Below are positions 25,464-33,379 of a DNA stretch of 38,351 bases, in pieces. Every line of letters starts with the position of its first letter. Position 1 is the stretch's first letter. The notes below the pieces were generated by a model that was not told where the DNA came from, made no database searches, and saw only the letters and a list, made by a program, of their open reading frames with translations. A program made the translations under genes and the position numbers. The stretch comes from Bacteroidaceae bacterium. GTDB taxonomy: Bacteria; Bacteroidota; Bacteroidia; Bacteroidales; Bacteroidaceae. Location of the stretch: positions 1-38,351 of the forward strand of contig JAEEGS010000007.1 in the NCBI GenBank assembly GCA_016280445.1. The letters are read 5' to 3'.

Positions 25464-25667
25464 ATGATTATCGTGAACTTAGACGTGATGATGGCACGAC
25501 GGAAGATGTCATCAGGTGAATTGGCTGAACGCATCGGCATCACGCAAGCAAACCTGTCGGTGCTGAAAACAGGAAAGGCGAAGGCTGTACGCTTCTCCAC
25601 CTTGGAGCAAATCTGCAAGGTGTTGGATTGCCAGCCGGGCGATATTTTGGAATACAAAGAAGATTAA
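25464..25667 (+). CDS. YozG-type (HTH_26) XRE-family regulator, 67 aa
   Basis: A stand-alone Cro/C1-type helix-turn-helix protein: SSGELAERIGITQANLSVLK (16-35) forms the two DNA-binding helices and STLEQICKVLDCQPGDILEY the C-terminal helices. It is almost entirely the DNA-binding domain, so signal input must come from a partner, most likely the DUF2975 membrane protein just upstream, its constant neighbour in many genomes. The upstream gap is filled by heptamer repeats with no separate promoter. Autoregulation of the 24622 promoter is likely but not shown. Confidence 0.9.
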   Translation: MIIVNLDVMMARRKMSSGELAERIGITQANLSVLKTGKAKAVRFSTLEQICKVLDCQPGDILEYKED

Positions 25668-25677
25668 AACTGGAAAC

Positions 25678-26502
25678 ATGAAGAAAATAATTTATCCTAT
25701 TCTGGCTGTGGTGGCATTTCTGGTGATGCAGACGTTGGCAGGAATTGGCCTTGTGGTGTTCTTTCTTGTGTTACAACCCGAATTGATGAAGACCATCAGA
25801 ACGGGTGGTCTTGAGAACATTCTGAATACTCAACCAGCTATCATTTCGTTGGCCATCGATTTGAGTGGCATCGCCACCATCGCCATCATAGGTCTGTTAG
25901 GCATGATTAACTGGAAACAGGTGTTGAACGTCAAGAGCATCGAATGGAAATGGGGCACTGTGTCCATTGTTGCCGCCATCCTCGGCATCTTTGTGCTCGA
26001 CATCATGGAAGAGATGATTGATCTGCCAAACCTAATGGAGGATCAATTCATCGCGATGTCCAGTTCGTGGTTAGGCATATTATCCATCGGTGTGGCAGGA
26101 CCCATTATCGAGGAATTTATCTTCCGCGAGGGCATCATGGGCTATATGCTGCGCAACGGCATGAACAAATGGGTGGCCATCACGGCAAGTGCGCTGTTGT
26201 TTGGCATCATTCACATGAACCCCGCGCAAATTCCTTTTGCTGCTGCAATGGGATTTATCTTCAGCATCATATACTATAAGACGGGGAATATCGTTATTCC
26301 TAGTATATTGCACATTCTGAATAACAGTTTCGTGGTGGTGATGATGTACATCATGGGCGATGCTGCCAAGGACGTGAGTTTCACAGAAGGTTTGGGAGGA
26401 TATCCCATCGTCATCGTTCACCTCATCGTGTATCTCACCATCTGCACCAACCTGTTTCAGAAATTTTGGAAAAACTATCAACCTAAACGAATCAATAATT
26501 AA
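25678..26502 (+). CDS. CPBP-family intramembrane metalloprotease, 274 aa
   Basis: Multi-pass membrane protein of the CPBP (CAAX protease and bacteriocin processing, ABI) family. The catalytic motifs are all present: PIIEEFIFRE with Glu145, Glu146 and Arg150, FGIIHMNP with His179, and SILHILNN with His212 and Asn216, so activity is expected. It starts 10 nt after the YozG-type gene and ends 15 nt before sppA. Bacterial members process peptides, prenylated proteins or anti-sigma factors, or give self-immunity to bacteriocins; the substrate here is unknown. Confidence 0.92.
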   Translation: MKKIIYPILAVVAFLVMQTLAGIGLVVFFLVLQPELMKTIRTGGLENILNTQPAIISLAIDLSGIATIAIIGLLGMINWKQVLNVKSIEWKWGTVSIVAAILGIFVLDIMEEMIDLPNLMEDQFIAMSSSWLGILSIGVAGPIIEEFIFREGIMGYMLRNGMNKWVAITASALLFGIIHMNPAQIPFAAAMGFIFSIIYYKTGNIVIPSILHILNNSFVVVMMYIMGDAAKDVSFTEGLGGYPIVIVHLIVYLTICTNLFQKFWKNYQPKRINN

Positions 26503-26517
26503 AACCAAACCAACGAT

Positions 26518-28302
26518 ATGAAAAAGTTTTTCAAGTATGTATGCGCCACCGTTGTGGGCCTGTTTATCGCTATCGCCATCGTGGTAATCCTCTCGATGCT
26601 GAGTCTGGTGAGCATGGCATCAATGGGTAGTGCAACTACCAATGTGAAGGATAACAGTGTGCTGGTGATTCAACTGCAAGGCATCATCAGCGAACGCAGC
26701 GATGAAAATCCTTTTGCAGAACTATTTGGCAATGCCGCTCTGAAGGAACAAGGACTTGATGACATTCTCCTGGCCATCAAACATGCCAAGAAGGAAAAGA
26801 AGGTGAAGGGCATCTATCTGGAAGCTGGCACCTTTGCCGGAGCAATGCCTGCCACTTTGCAAAGCATCCGCAAGGCACTGGTCGATTTCAAGAAGGAAGG
26901 CAAGTTCATCGTTGCGTATGGCGATGTTTACACACAGGGTGCTTACTATGTGTGTTCTGTGGCCGACTCCGTGATTGTCAATCCGCAGGGCATGATTGAC
27001 TGGAGCGGATTGAGCAGCACCGTCACCTACTACAAGGAACTGATGGAGAAAGTGGGTGTTGACATGCAGGTGGTGAAAGTGGGCACCTACAAGAGTGCCG
27101 TTGAACCATTCCTCTTGAAAGAGATGAGCGATGCCAACCGTGAACAGATAGAGACCTACGACGGTGAAATCTGGAAAGAGATAACCCAAGCAGTCAGCAA
27201 GAGCCGCGGCATCAGTGTGGAGCAACTCAATGTATTGGCCGACTCGATGATGCTTTTGCAAGATGCACGACTGTATCAAAAGGTGAAATTGGTGGACAGG
27301 CTTGCTTACAGCGATGCGGTACCACAGACGATTGCCAAGATGATGAAGGTTGACAGTCCTGACGACTATAACACCATCAGCGTGAAGGATTTGTCAGGTA
27401 TTGCTGCAAGTGAACCTAAAGGTATCAGCGGCAATGTTGTTGCAGTTTATTATGCTGTGGGCAACATCGTGGAGGAGACCTCTTCTGATTGGAACACAGA
27501 ACCTGAAATCGTGGGCAAGAAAGTCATCAAGGACTTGCAGAAACTGGCCGACGACGATGATGTGAAAGCCGTTGTGTTGCGCGTCAACTCTGGTGGTGGT
27601 TCCGCATACGCAAGTGAACAAATCTGGCATCAAGTGATGAACATCAAGAGCAACAAACCCATCGTGGTCAGCATGGGCGATATGGCTGCATCGGGTGGTT
27701 ACTACATCAGTTGTGCTGCCAACTATATCTATGCTGAACCTACCACCATCACGGGTTCCATTGGCATCTTCGGCATGTTCCCCAACGCAGGTGAATTGCT
27801 CAACGACAAGTTAGGAGTCCATTTCAGCACGGTGAAGACAAACGAGTACTCCGACTTTGGCGATATCAGCCGTCCGTTTACAGAACAAGAACGTGCTATC
27901 GCGCAGCGTTACATCAACAGCGGTTACGAACTGTTCACAAAACGGTGTGCTGACGGCCGAAAGATGAAGCAAGACGACATCAAGAAGATTGGAGAAGGAC
28001 GTGTGTGGACAGGCATTCACGCCAAGCAAATCGGCTTGGTCGACGAATTGGGCGGTCTAAACGAAGCAATTGCTAAAGCCAAACAATTGGCCAAGGTGGA
28101 CGAGGCTTCCATTATCAACTATCCAGCCAAGTCCACAATGTTCGACAATTTGATGAACGAGATGCAAGGCAACAGTTATGCAGACAAGCAACTGCGTCAA
28201 GCGTTGGGTGAATACTACATCTTCTACTCTAACATCCAACATCTCCACCAACGAACAGGCATTCAAGCCAGCATGCCTTACTTCTTGACTTTCAATCTCT
28301 AA
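26518..28302 (+). CDS. sppA: Signal peptide peptidase SppA, 67-kDa type
   Basis: Membrane-anchored serine protease that digests signal peptides left after export. An N-terminal helix (about 10-35) anchors it. The long form has two ClpP-like halves: the first supplies the general base Lys192 in VGTYKSAVEPF, the second the nucleophile Ser392 in DMAASGGYY, preceded by NSGGGSAYASEQIW. The 594-aa length matches the tandem-domain enzyme. It ends the run that starts with DUF2975, so two membrane proteases lie beside a membrane-linked regulator. A strong terminator follows. Confidence 0.95.
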   Translation: MKKFFKYVCATVVGLFIAIAIVVILSMLSLVSMASMGSATTNVKDNSVLVIQLQGIISERSDENPFAELFGNAALKEQGLDDILLAIKHAKKEKKVKGIYLEAGTFAGAMPATLQSIRKALVDFKKEGKFIVAYGDVYTQGAYYVCSVADSVIVNPQGMIDWSGLSSTVTYYKELMEKVGVDMQVVKVGTYKSAVEPFLLKEMSDANREQIETYDGEIWKEITQAVSKSRGISVEQLNVLADSMMLLQDARLYQKVKLVDRLAYSDAVPQTIAKMMKVDSPDDYNTISVKDLSGIAASEPKGISGNVVAVYYAVGNIVEETSSDWNTEPEIVGKKVIKDLQKLADDDDVKAVVLRVNSGGGSAYASEQIWHQVMNIKSNKPIVVSMGDMAASGGYYISCAANYIYAEPTTITGSIGIFGMFPNAGELLNDKLGVHFSTVKTNEYSDFGDISRPFTEQERAIAQRYINSGYELFTKRCADGRKMKQDDIKKIGEGRVWTGIHAKQIGLVDELGGLNEAIAKAKQLAKVDEASIINYPAKSTMFDNLMNEMQGNSYADKQLRQALGEYYIFYSNIQHLHQRTGIQASMPYFLTFNL

Positions 28303-28334
28303 GAAAGAAGACAAATCAAAGTGCACACAAAACA

Positions 28335-28380
28335 AAAGAGCGGCGGTTAAGACGAGAAAGCCTTAACCGCCGCTCTTTTT
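28335..28380. terminator. Bidirectional terminator between sppA and kdsD
   Basis: AAAGAGCGGCGGTTAAG (28335-28351) and its exact reverse complement (28362-28378), a 17-bp stem with a T run, between convergent genes. Confidence 0.93.
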
Positions 28381-28387
28381 ATATCAC

Positions 28388-29332
28388 TTAATTCATAATT
28401 GCAAAGTAATCAACAATTCCGACCAGTTTGCCGTGATCCGTCACAAGGAGAGAGTGAATCTTGTGATTGCGGAACATCTGCTGAATCGTGGTCAGTTTCG
28501 CCTCTGGCGAGATCGTTTTAGGCGTGGTGGTCATCGCCTCGCTGACAGGCAGATTGATGAAGTTCTCACGCGCACCCTCCACAGCACGACGAATATCGCC
28601 ATCGGTGATGATGCCCAAAATCTTTTCATCCTCCATCACGATGCCAAGCCCCAGTTTACCAGAACTAATGGTGATGAGCGCATCGGAAAGACGCATGGTG
28701 GGAGGAACGATGGGAAAATTCTCCGTGTACATCACATCCTTCACACGCACCAGCAACTTACGTCCAAGCGTACCACCCGGATGGAACTGCGCAAAATCTT
28801 TGGCACGGAACTTTCGAACCTCCATCAAGGCGCATGCCAACGCATCACCCAAAGCCATTGCAGCGGTGGTGCTCGATGTGGGAGCCAAATTCAAAGGACA
28901 AGCCTCACGCTCCACTTTGCATAAGATATGGTAATCTGAGTGTTGAGCTAACAAGGAACCGGCTTCACTCGTCATCGACACAATCGGAATGTGGCGGTCT
29001 TCGAGCGAAGCAATGATACGCAATAATTCATCTGTGGTACCCGAGTTACTAATCATCAACAAGATGTCATTACTCATAATCATACCCAAATCGCCATGAA
29101 GTGCATCAAGCGCGTTGAGATAGATGGCAGGGGTTCCAGTCGATGCCAACGTGGCGGCAATCTTGGCACCCACATGCCCCGACTTCCCCACTCCCGTCAC
29201 AACCACATGGCCTGTGCAATGGTGAATCAGATCAACCACTTGTTCAAAGTTGTTGTCCAACTGAGGTATAAGATCCAGCAGAGCCTGTGCTTCATCACGC
29301 AGACATCGCTCAGCATAAACTTTGGAATTCAT
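28388..29332 (-). CDS. kdsD: Arabinose-5-phosphate isomerase (KpsF/GutQ family)
   Basis: Interconverts ribulose 5-phosphate and arabinose 5-phosphate, the first step to Kdo for lipopolysaccharide. The SIS domain (about 35-190) has TGVGKSG (46-52), HGD (79-81), SNSGTT (95-100), APTSSTT (150-156) and HPGG (184-187). Two CBS domains follow (about 200-255 and 265-314), ending DYFAIMN. At 314 aa it is slightly shorter than the E. coli enzyme. It lies 37 nt after kdsA, so the two Kdo-precursor genes form a pair at the end of the slyD-to-kdsD run. Confidence 0.94.
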   Translation of the reverse strand: MNSKVYAERCLRDEAQALLDLIPQLDNNFEQVVDLIHHCTGHVVVTGVGKSGHVGAKIAATLASTGTPAIYLNALDALHGDLGMIMSNDILLMISNSGTTDELLRIIASLEDRHIPIVSMTSEAGSLLAQHSDYHILCKVEREACPLNLAPTSSTTAAMALGDALACALMEVRKFRAKDFAQFHPGGTLGRKLLVRVKDVMYTENFPIVPPTMRLSDALITISSGKLGLGIVMEDEKILGIITDGDIRRAVEGARENFINLPVSEAMTTTPKTISPEAKLTTIQQMFRNHKIHSLLVTDHGKLVGIVDYFAIMN

Positions 29333-29369
29333 CGTTTGTCAATTAGTAAGTCTTTTTTTTTTCACTCCA

Positions 29370-30128
29370 TCACCCCTTCATCAAACTGGCAATCACACGG
29401 TCGAGATCTGAGAGATAAAGCATGTTCGGTCCATCAGAGAGCGCATTGTCAGGATCGGGATGCACTTCGAAGAAGAAACCGTTGGCACCAAACGCCTTGG
29501 CTGCTAAAGCCATAGCAGGCACAAATTCGCGATTACCGCCCGTCTTCCCTCCAGCAGCACCAGGACGCTGAACAGAATGAGTACAATCCATGATGACCGT
29601 ATCGGTGAAGTGGTGCATGTCAGCAATGTTGCGGAAGTCAACAGCAAGGTTGTTATACCCATAGATGTTGCCGCGTTCTGTCAGCCACACATTATCGTTG
29701 CCGCTCTCGCGCACCTTCTGCACAGGATATTCCATATCCATGCCCGAAAGGAACTGTGCCTTTTTGATGTTGACAATGCGTCCTGTACGAGCCGCTGCCA
29801 CCAAAAGGTCTGTCTGTCGACACAGGAAAGCAGGAATCTGCAACACATCGGCCACCTCACCAGCAGGTTGAGCCTGATAACTCTCGTGGATATCAGTCAA
29901 TATACGGAGTCTAAACTTCTCCTTGATGTTGGAGAGCATCAGCATGCCCTTTTCCAATCCTGGGCCGCGATAAGAATGGATGCTTGTACGGTTGGCCTTG
30001 TCGAATGACGATTTGAAAATGATGTCCAGGTCATATTTCTCGTTCAATCTGACGAGTTCTTGAGCCACCTCTTCGAGGCAGTCCATCGACTCTATGACAC
30101 AAGGACCGGCAATGATAGTTGGTTTCAT
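29370..30128 (-). CDS. kdsA: 3-deoxy-D-manno-octulosonate 8-phosphate synthase
   Basis: Condenses arabinose 5-phosphate with phosphoenolpyruvate to Kdo-8-phosphate. Motifs: IAGPCVIES (6-14), FKSSFDKANRTS (38-49), LTERGNIYGYNN, DCTHSVQRPGA and HPDPDNALSDGPNML. The Cys at position 10 in GPCVIES is where metal-dependent enzymes such as that of Aquifex have their metal ligand and the E. coli type has Asn, so this is probably a metal-dependent form (inference). It lies 22 nt after ssb and directly before kdsD, its substrate supplier. Confidence 0.96.
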   Translation of the reverse strand: MKPTIIAGPCVIESMDCLEEVAQELVRLNEKYDLDIIFKSSFDKANRTSIHSYRGPGLEKGMLMLSNIKEKFRLRILTDIHESYQAQPAGEVADVLQIPAFLCRQTDLLVAAARTGRIVNIKKAQFLSGMDMEYPVQKVRESGNDNVWLTERGNIYGYNNLAVDFRNIADMHHFTDTVIMDCTHSVQRPGAAGGKTGGNREFVPAMALAAKAFGANGFFFEVHPDPDNALSDGPNMLYLSDLDRVIASLMKG

Positions 30129-30150
30129 AAGGAGAGGAGTTTATTGGATA

Positions 30151-30570
30151 TCAGAAAGGATATGCACCATTATTTTCAGATGGAGCAACGGCAGCAGGAG
30201 CAGCGGGTTGAGGGGCTGATGCTGAGGTTGAAGATGCCGATGGCTTAGGAGTCAAGAGTTCCATATTGTCCACCATAATGTCGATGGACTTACGCGAAAT
30301 GCCCTGACGATCAGTGTAGTCGCGACTCTGAATCTTTCCCTCCACATAGAGTTTGTCACCCTTGTGTACATATTTCTCAACCACCTCGGCCTGTTTGCGC
30401 CAAAAGATACAATTATGCCATTCTGTACGGTCTGGCACCTGTGTCCCATTCTGCAACGTATAGCCACGCTCAGTAGTAGCCAATCTGACTTGTGCCACAC
30501 ATACACCCTGATCGAGATATTTCACTTGTGGGTCTTGTCCCACATTGCCAATAAGTATTACTTTATTCAT
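30151..30570 (-). CDS. ssb: Single-stranded DNA-binding protein
   Basis: Binds and protects single-stranded DNA in replication and repair. The OB-fold covers residues 1 to about 107 (MNKVILIGNVGQDPQV, TEWHNCIFWRKQAEV, KLYVEGKIQSRDY). A Ser/Ala/Pro-rich linker (about 110-130) leads to the tip ENNGAYPF. The final Pro-Phe that partner proteins grip is conserved, but the usual run of Asp residues before it is nearly absent. The gene lies 31 nt after aroC and 22 nt before kdsA with no promoter seen in either gap. The genome may encode other SSBs. Confidence 0.95.
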   Translation of the reverse strand: MNKVILIGNVGQDPQVKYLDQGVCVAQVRLATTERGYTLQNGTQVPDRTEWHNCIFWRKQAEVVEKYVHKGDKLYVEGKIQSRDYTDRQGISRKSIDIMVDNMELLTPKPSASSTSASAPQPAAPAAVAPSENNGAYPF

Positions 30571-30601
30571 TGTTCGAGATTTTACGATTAACTTTTCAAA
30601 T

Positions 30602-31678
30602 TTAGAATTTGACCGTTTTGTTCAATAGATAATGGTCAAGAATCGTCATAGCCGCCATCGCTTCCACCACAGGTACAGCACGTGGCAACACGCAGGGGTC
30701 GTGGCGTCCCTTCACTTCGAGCGTGATTTCTTCGCCATCCACCGTCACTGTTGGCTGTGGCCGCAACTGGGTGGCCACTGGTTTGAAGAGCACGCGGAAA
30801 TAGATATCCTGTCCGTTAGAGATGCCACCCTGAATTCCTCCAGAATGGTTGGTGCGCGTGCTGATACGTCCATCAGCATTGTAGAAGATGTCGTTCTGCT
30901 CAGAGCCACGCTGTCCCACTCCGTCAAATCCTTCTCCATATTCAAATCCCTTCACAGCATTGATGCCCAGCATGGCAGCGCCAAGTTCGGCATGCAGTTT
31001 AGAGAAAGCTGGTTCACCCAATCCAACAGGGCATCCTTGAATGACACATGTGACAACACCACCAATCGTGTCGCCATCAGCCTTCACTTTGAGAATGAGT
31101 TGTTCCATCTGTTGAGCGGCATCGCTGTCTGGACAACGAACAGAATTCCGTTCAATCTGCGTAAAGTCATGGCGGTGATAATCACGGTCTATCGCAATGT
31201 CACCCACCTGTGAGGTATAAGCTGTAACCCGTATGCCCAACTGTCGCAAAGCCAACTTGGCCAATGCGCCACCCACACAACGGGAAATGGTTTCGCGGGC
31301 AGAAGAACGTCCTCCACCACGATGGTCTCGCAAACCATATTTCTGAGTATAGGTATAATCAGCGTGAGAAGGTCTATAGACCTGACGCACATTTTCGTAG
31401 TCAGTGGAATGCTGGTTGGTGTTCCTTACCAGAAAACCGATGGGACATCCAGTCGTTTTCCCTTCAAACACACCCGAGAGGAGTTCCACACGGTCACCCT
31501 CTTGGCGTCCTGTCGTGATACGGCTCTGCCCTGGTCGACGACGGTCGAGTTCCGACTGAATAAAGTCCATATCGACAGCAATGCCAGCAGGCATGCCGTC
31601 CACCACACCACCGATACCAGCTCCATGACTTTCGCCGAAAGTAGTCAGCGTGAAAATATGTCCAAACGTGTTTCGCAT
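30602..31678 (-). CDS. aroC: Chorismate synthase
   Basis: Final shikimate-pathway step, converting EPSP to chorismate with reduced FMN. The 358-aa length and the motifs TFGESHG (13-19), RPSHADYTY (102-110) and [13 protein letters not shown] (118-130) are diagnostic. I start at 31678 ([10 protein letters not shown]), the conserved N-terminus; the frame stays open to 31855 but that extension lies inside slyD in another frame. It follows slyD by 10 nt, so it depends on the slyD promoter. Confidence 0.97.
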   Translation of the reverse strand: MRNTFGHIFTLTTFGESHGAGIGGVVDGMPAGIAVDMDFIQSELDRRRPGQSRITTGRQEGDRVELLSGVFEGKTTGCPIGFLVRNTNQHSTDYENVRQVYRPSHADYTYTQKYGLRDHRGGGRSSARETISRCVGGALAKLALRQLGIRVTAYTSQVGDIAIDRDYHRHDFTQIERNSVRCPDSDAAQQMEQLILKVKADGDTIGGVVTCVIQGCPVGLGEPAFSKLHAELGAAMLGINAVKGFEYGEGFDGVGQRGSEQNDIFYNADGRISTRTNHSGGIQGGISNGQDIYFRVLFKPVATQLRPQPTVTVDGEEITLEVKGRHDPCVLPRAVPVVEAMAAMTILDHYLLNKTVKF

Positions 31679-31688
31679 CGTCACCACA

Positions 31689-32258
31689 TCATTTATTACC
31701 ACAGCCGCCGCAACCTCCGCTACAACCGCCACCGTCGCAGCTTCCTCCACATCCAGCGCACTCGCTCGAAGCGTTGAGCACATCAGATATTTCCTCGTTG
31801 GTGGCAGGTCGGCTGTCGATGACATGACCCACGAAATGCAAGTCCTGTCCTGCACGTGGATGGTTCAGGTCGATGGTGATGGCATCCTTCTTCATCTCGA
31901 TGATTGTCGCATTGAAACGGCTTCCGTCTTCACCCATCATGGGTACGATGGCACCCTCGTGCACATAGTTGAAATCTATTTTGCCATCCATCATGAAGAC
32001 AGTTTCTGGCACATCGAACATCAGTTCGTCGTTGAAATCTCCATAAGCATCGGCACAGGGAATCACGAAATCGAACTCGTCACCACGCACAAGGTCACGC
32101 ACATTCTCCTCAAACTTCGAGAGTACCAACCCCAGTCCTGTGATGAACTGGAACGGATGGCGGCGGTTTGCCACCTCGATGGGTTCTTCATCTTCCTCAC
32201 CATCTTCGATGGCATAGAGCCTGTATGCAAGCGTCATGTATTTGTTATCTACTTCCAT
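31689..32258 (-). CDS. slyD: SlyD-like FKBP-type peptidyl-prolyl isomerase with Cys-rich tail, 189 aa
   Basis: Cytoplasmic prolyl isomerase and chaperone. The FKBP core with inserted flap domain is seen in [39 protein letters not shown] and [18 protein letters not shown]. In E. coli SlyD the tail is rich in His and Cys and binds nickel; here residues 165-189 are Gly/Cys with six cysteines (167, 170, 174, 179, 183, 186) and no His. A metal-binding tail with a different preference is inferred. A later in-frame Met (residue 8) is a possible alternative start. First gene of the run ending at kdsD; its promoter carries the shared block also found at panC and valS. Confidence 0.92.
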   Translation of the reverse strand: MEVDNKYMTLAYRLYAIEDGEEDEEPIEVANRRHPFQFITGLGLVLSKFEENVRDLVRGDEFDFVIPCADAYGDFNDELMFDVPETVFMMDGKIDFNYVHEGAIVPMMGEDGSRFNATIIEMKKDAITIDLNHPRAGQDLHFVGHVIDSRPATNEEISDVLNASSECAGCGGSCDGGGCSGGCGGCGNK

Positions 32259-32300
32259 CTTTGAATGTATTGATTGTTTGTCTTAAAAAAAATGATGTTG

Positions 32301-32331
32301 CAAAGATACGGATAAGTGAGCACAATACAAA
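32301..32331 (-). promoter_or_regulatory. Promoter of the slyD-aroC-ssb-kdsA-kdsD run
   Basis: Minus strand TTTG (32328-32331), 19 nt, TATCTTTG (32301-32308). The spacer reads TATTGTGCTCACTTATCCG, identical to the valS spacer and in its 12 right-hand bases to that of panC. Confidence 0.8.
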
Positions 32332-32380
32332 ATAATAAAAGCATTTTTTATGGAACATCATCCCCTTTCCATCAAAGCCC

Positions 32381-32472
32381 GTAAAGCTCACGAGGGCACT
32401 GAGGTAAAGCTCATGAGGTTTACGAGCGTAAGCTCATCGGCCAAACGACGTTACATCTACAGGGGCAACGAA
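32381..32472. repeat. 23-bp tandem array, 4 units, reverse orientation of the 21658 array
   Basis: Units start at 32381, 32404, 32427 and 32450. Read on the minus strand they fit the same frame as the 21658 array: left arm CTCAGTGCC, CTCGTAAAC, GTCGTTTGG or TTCGTTGCC; cores CTCGTGAG, CTCATGAG, CCGATGAG, CCTGTAGA; right arms CTTTAC, CTTTAC, CTTACG, TGTAAC. The core CTCATGAG is a perfect palindrome, and the junctions TTACGAGCGTAA and AACGACGTT are dyads. It lies in the 297-bp gap between divergent slyD and the GIN-domain lipoprotein gene. Confidence 0.85.
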
Positions 32473-32512
32473 AGTTTTCCCTTTTCTCCTTTTCCGTATC
32501 ACACAAAATGCC

Positions 32513-32520
32513 TATCTTTG
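32513..32520 (+). promoter_or_regulatory. -7 box of the GIN-domain lipoprotein gene
   Basis: TATCTTTG, 35 nt before the ATG at 32556. A T-rich TTTT about 19 nt upstream may serve as the -33 box. Confidence 0.55.
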
Positions 32521-32555
32521 CAAACAAAATCAACGTAATCAACACTTTCCACCAT

Positions 32556-33293
32556 ATGAGATACGGAACAATACTCACCTTGGCAGCAGCGTTTGTGCTG
32601 GTTTCATGCCAAAATAAAAAGAATGAAGAAATCAGTCAGACCGTTGGAACGCCAAGCGAACAGAAGGTTGTCAAGAAGAACATCATCAAGAAACGCATCA
32701 GCATTTTAAGCGACTTCACCTATCTGACTAACCTCGGATGCATCGACATCATCTACACACCTGGCAACAACTCCATCGAAGTGGAGGGCGACAGCACCAC
32801 TTTGACATATTTGACTACCATTTTTGACAGTAACCTACTCACGGTCAGCATCAAGGGCGACAACAACACAGGTCTGAATGTGTATGGCAACACCAGCAAC
32901 GTCAAGATGTACATTTCCAGTCCCAAGTTGGAGTGTGTGAGTGTCTGCAGCAACGGAGGTTTCGAGAGCCAGGCAACATGGCGCGGAGAGGACATACAAG
33001 TGGGAGTGCTCGGCACTGGAGCGGTGAATCTTGCTTCCGTGGAATGTACCACATTCAGTCTCCAATCAAGCGACATGGGACCTGTCAAGATTGCCAACCT
33101 GAAGGCTGACGACGCGGTGTTCATGTCAACCAATTCGTCCACCATTGAGGCGAATGTGGAAGTAAAGAACCTCACCGTCATCAACGAAGGCAAACAAACC
33201 ATCAAACTGACGGGACAGTCACAAAACACGATTGTCAAAAACAAAAAAGACCCGAATCTTCACCTGGACTTGAACACCCCAATCCTCAAGTAG
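32556..33293 (+). CDS. Lipoprotein with GIN-type (DUF2807) beta-helix domain, 245 aa
   Basis: The signal MRYGTILTLAAAFVLVSC has a lipobox ending at Cys18. The mature protein is a run of short strands typical of the GIN domain (head of putative autotransporter adhesins, DUF2807): ILSDFTYLTNLGCIDIIYTP, then SIEVEGDSTTL, LLTVSIKGDNN, VKMYISSPKLECVSV and later strands. Such lipoproteins are common in Bacteroidales without known function. I start at 32556 rather than 32508 because the upstream part overlaps the TATCTTTG box. Monocistronic with its own terminator. Confidence 0.8.
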   Translation: MRYGTILTLAAAFVLVSCQNKKNEEISQTVGTPSEQKVVKKNIIKKRISILSDFTYLTNLGCIDIIYTPGNNSIEVEGDSTTLTYLTTIFDSNLLTVSIKGDNNTGLNVYGNTSNVKMYISSPKLECVSVCSNGGFESQATWRGEDIQVGVLGTGAVNLASVECTTFSLQSSDMGPVKIANLKADDAVFMSTNSSTIEANVEVKNLTVINEGKQTIKLTGQSQNTIVKNKKDPNLHLDLNTPILK

Positions 33294-33301
33294 TAAACCA
33301 C

Positions 33302-33357
33302 AAAAAAGTGGCGTGGCAATGTGCTTATCTTCACACATTACCACGCCACTTCTTTTA
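33302..33357. terminator. Bidirectional terminator between the GIN lipoprotein gene and valS
   Basis: AAGTGGCGTGG (33306-33316) pairs with CCACGCCACTT (33341-33351), extended by AATGTG/CACATT, flanked by A and T runs. Convergent genes end on both sides. Confidence 0.9.
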
Positions 33358-33379
33358 TTGTTGCAACAATTCTGCGCGC

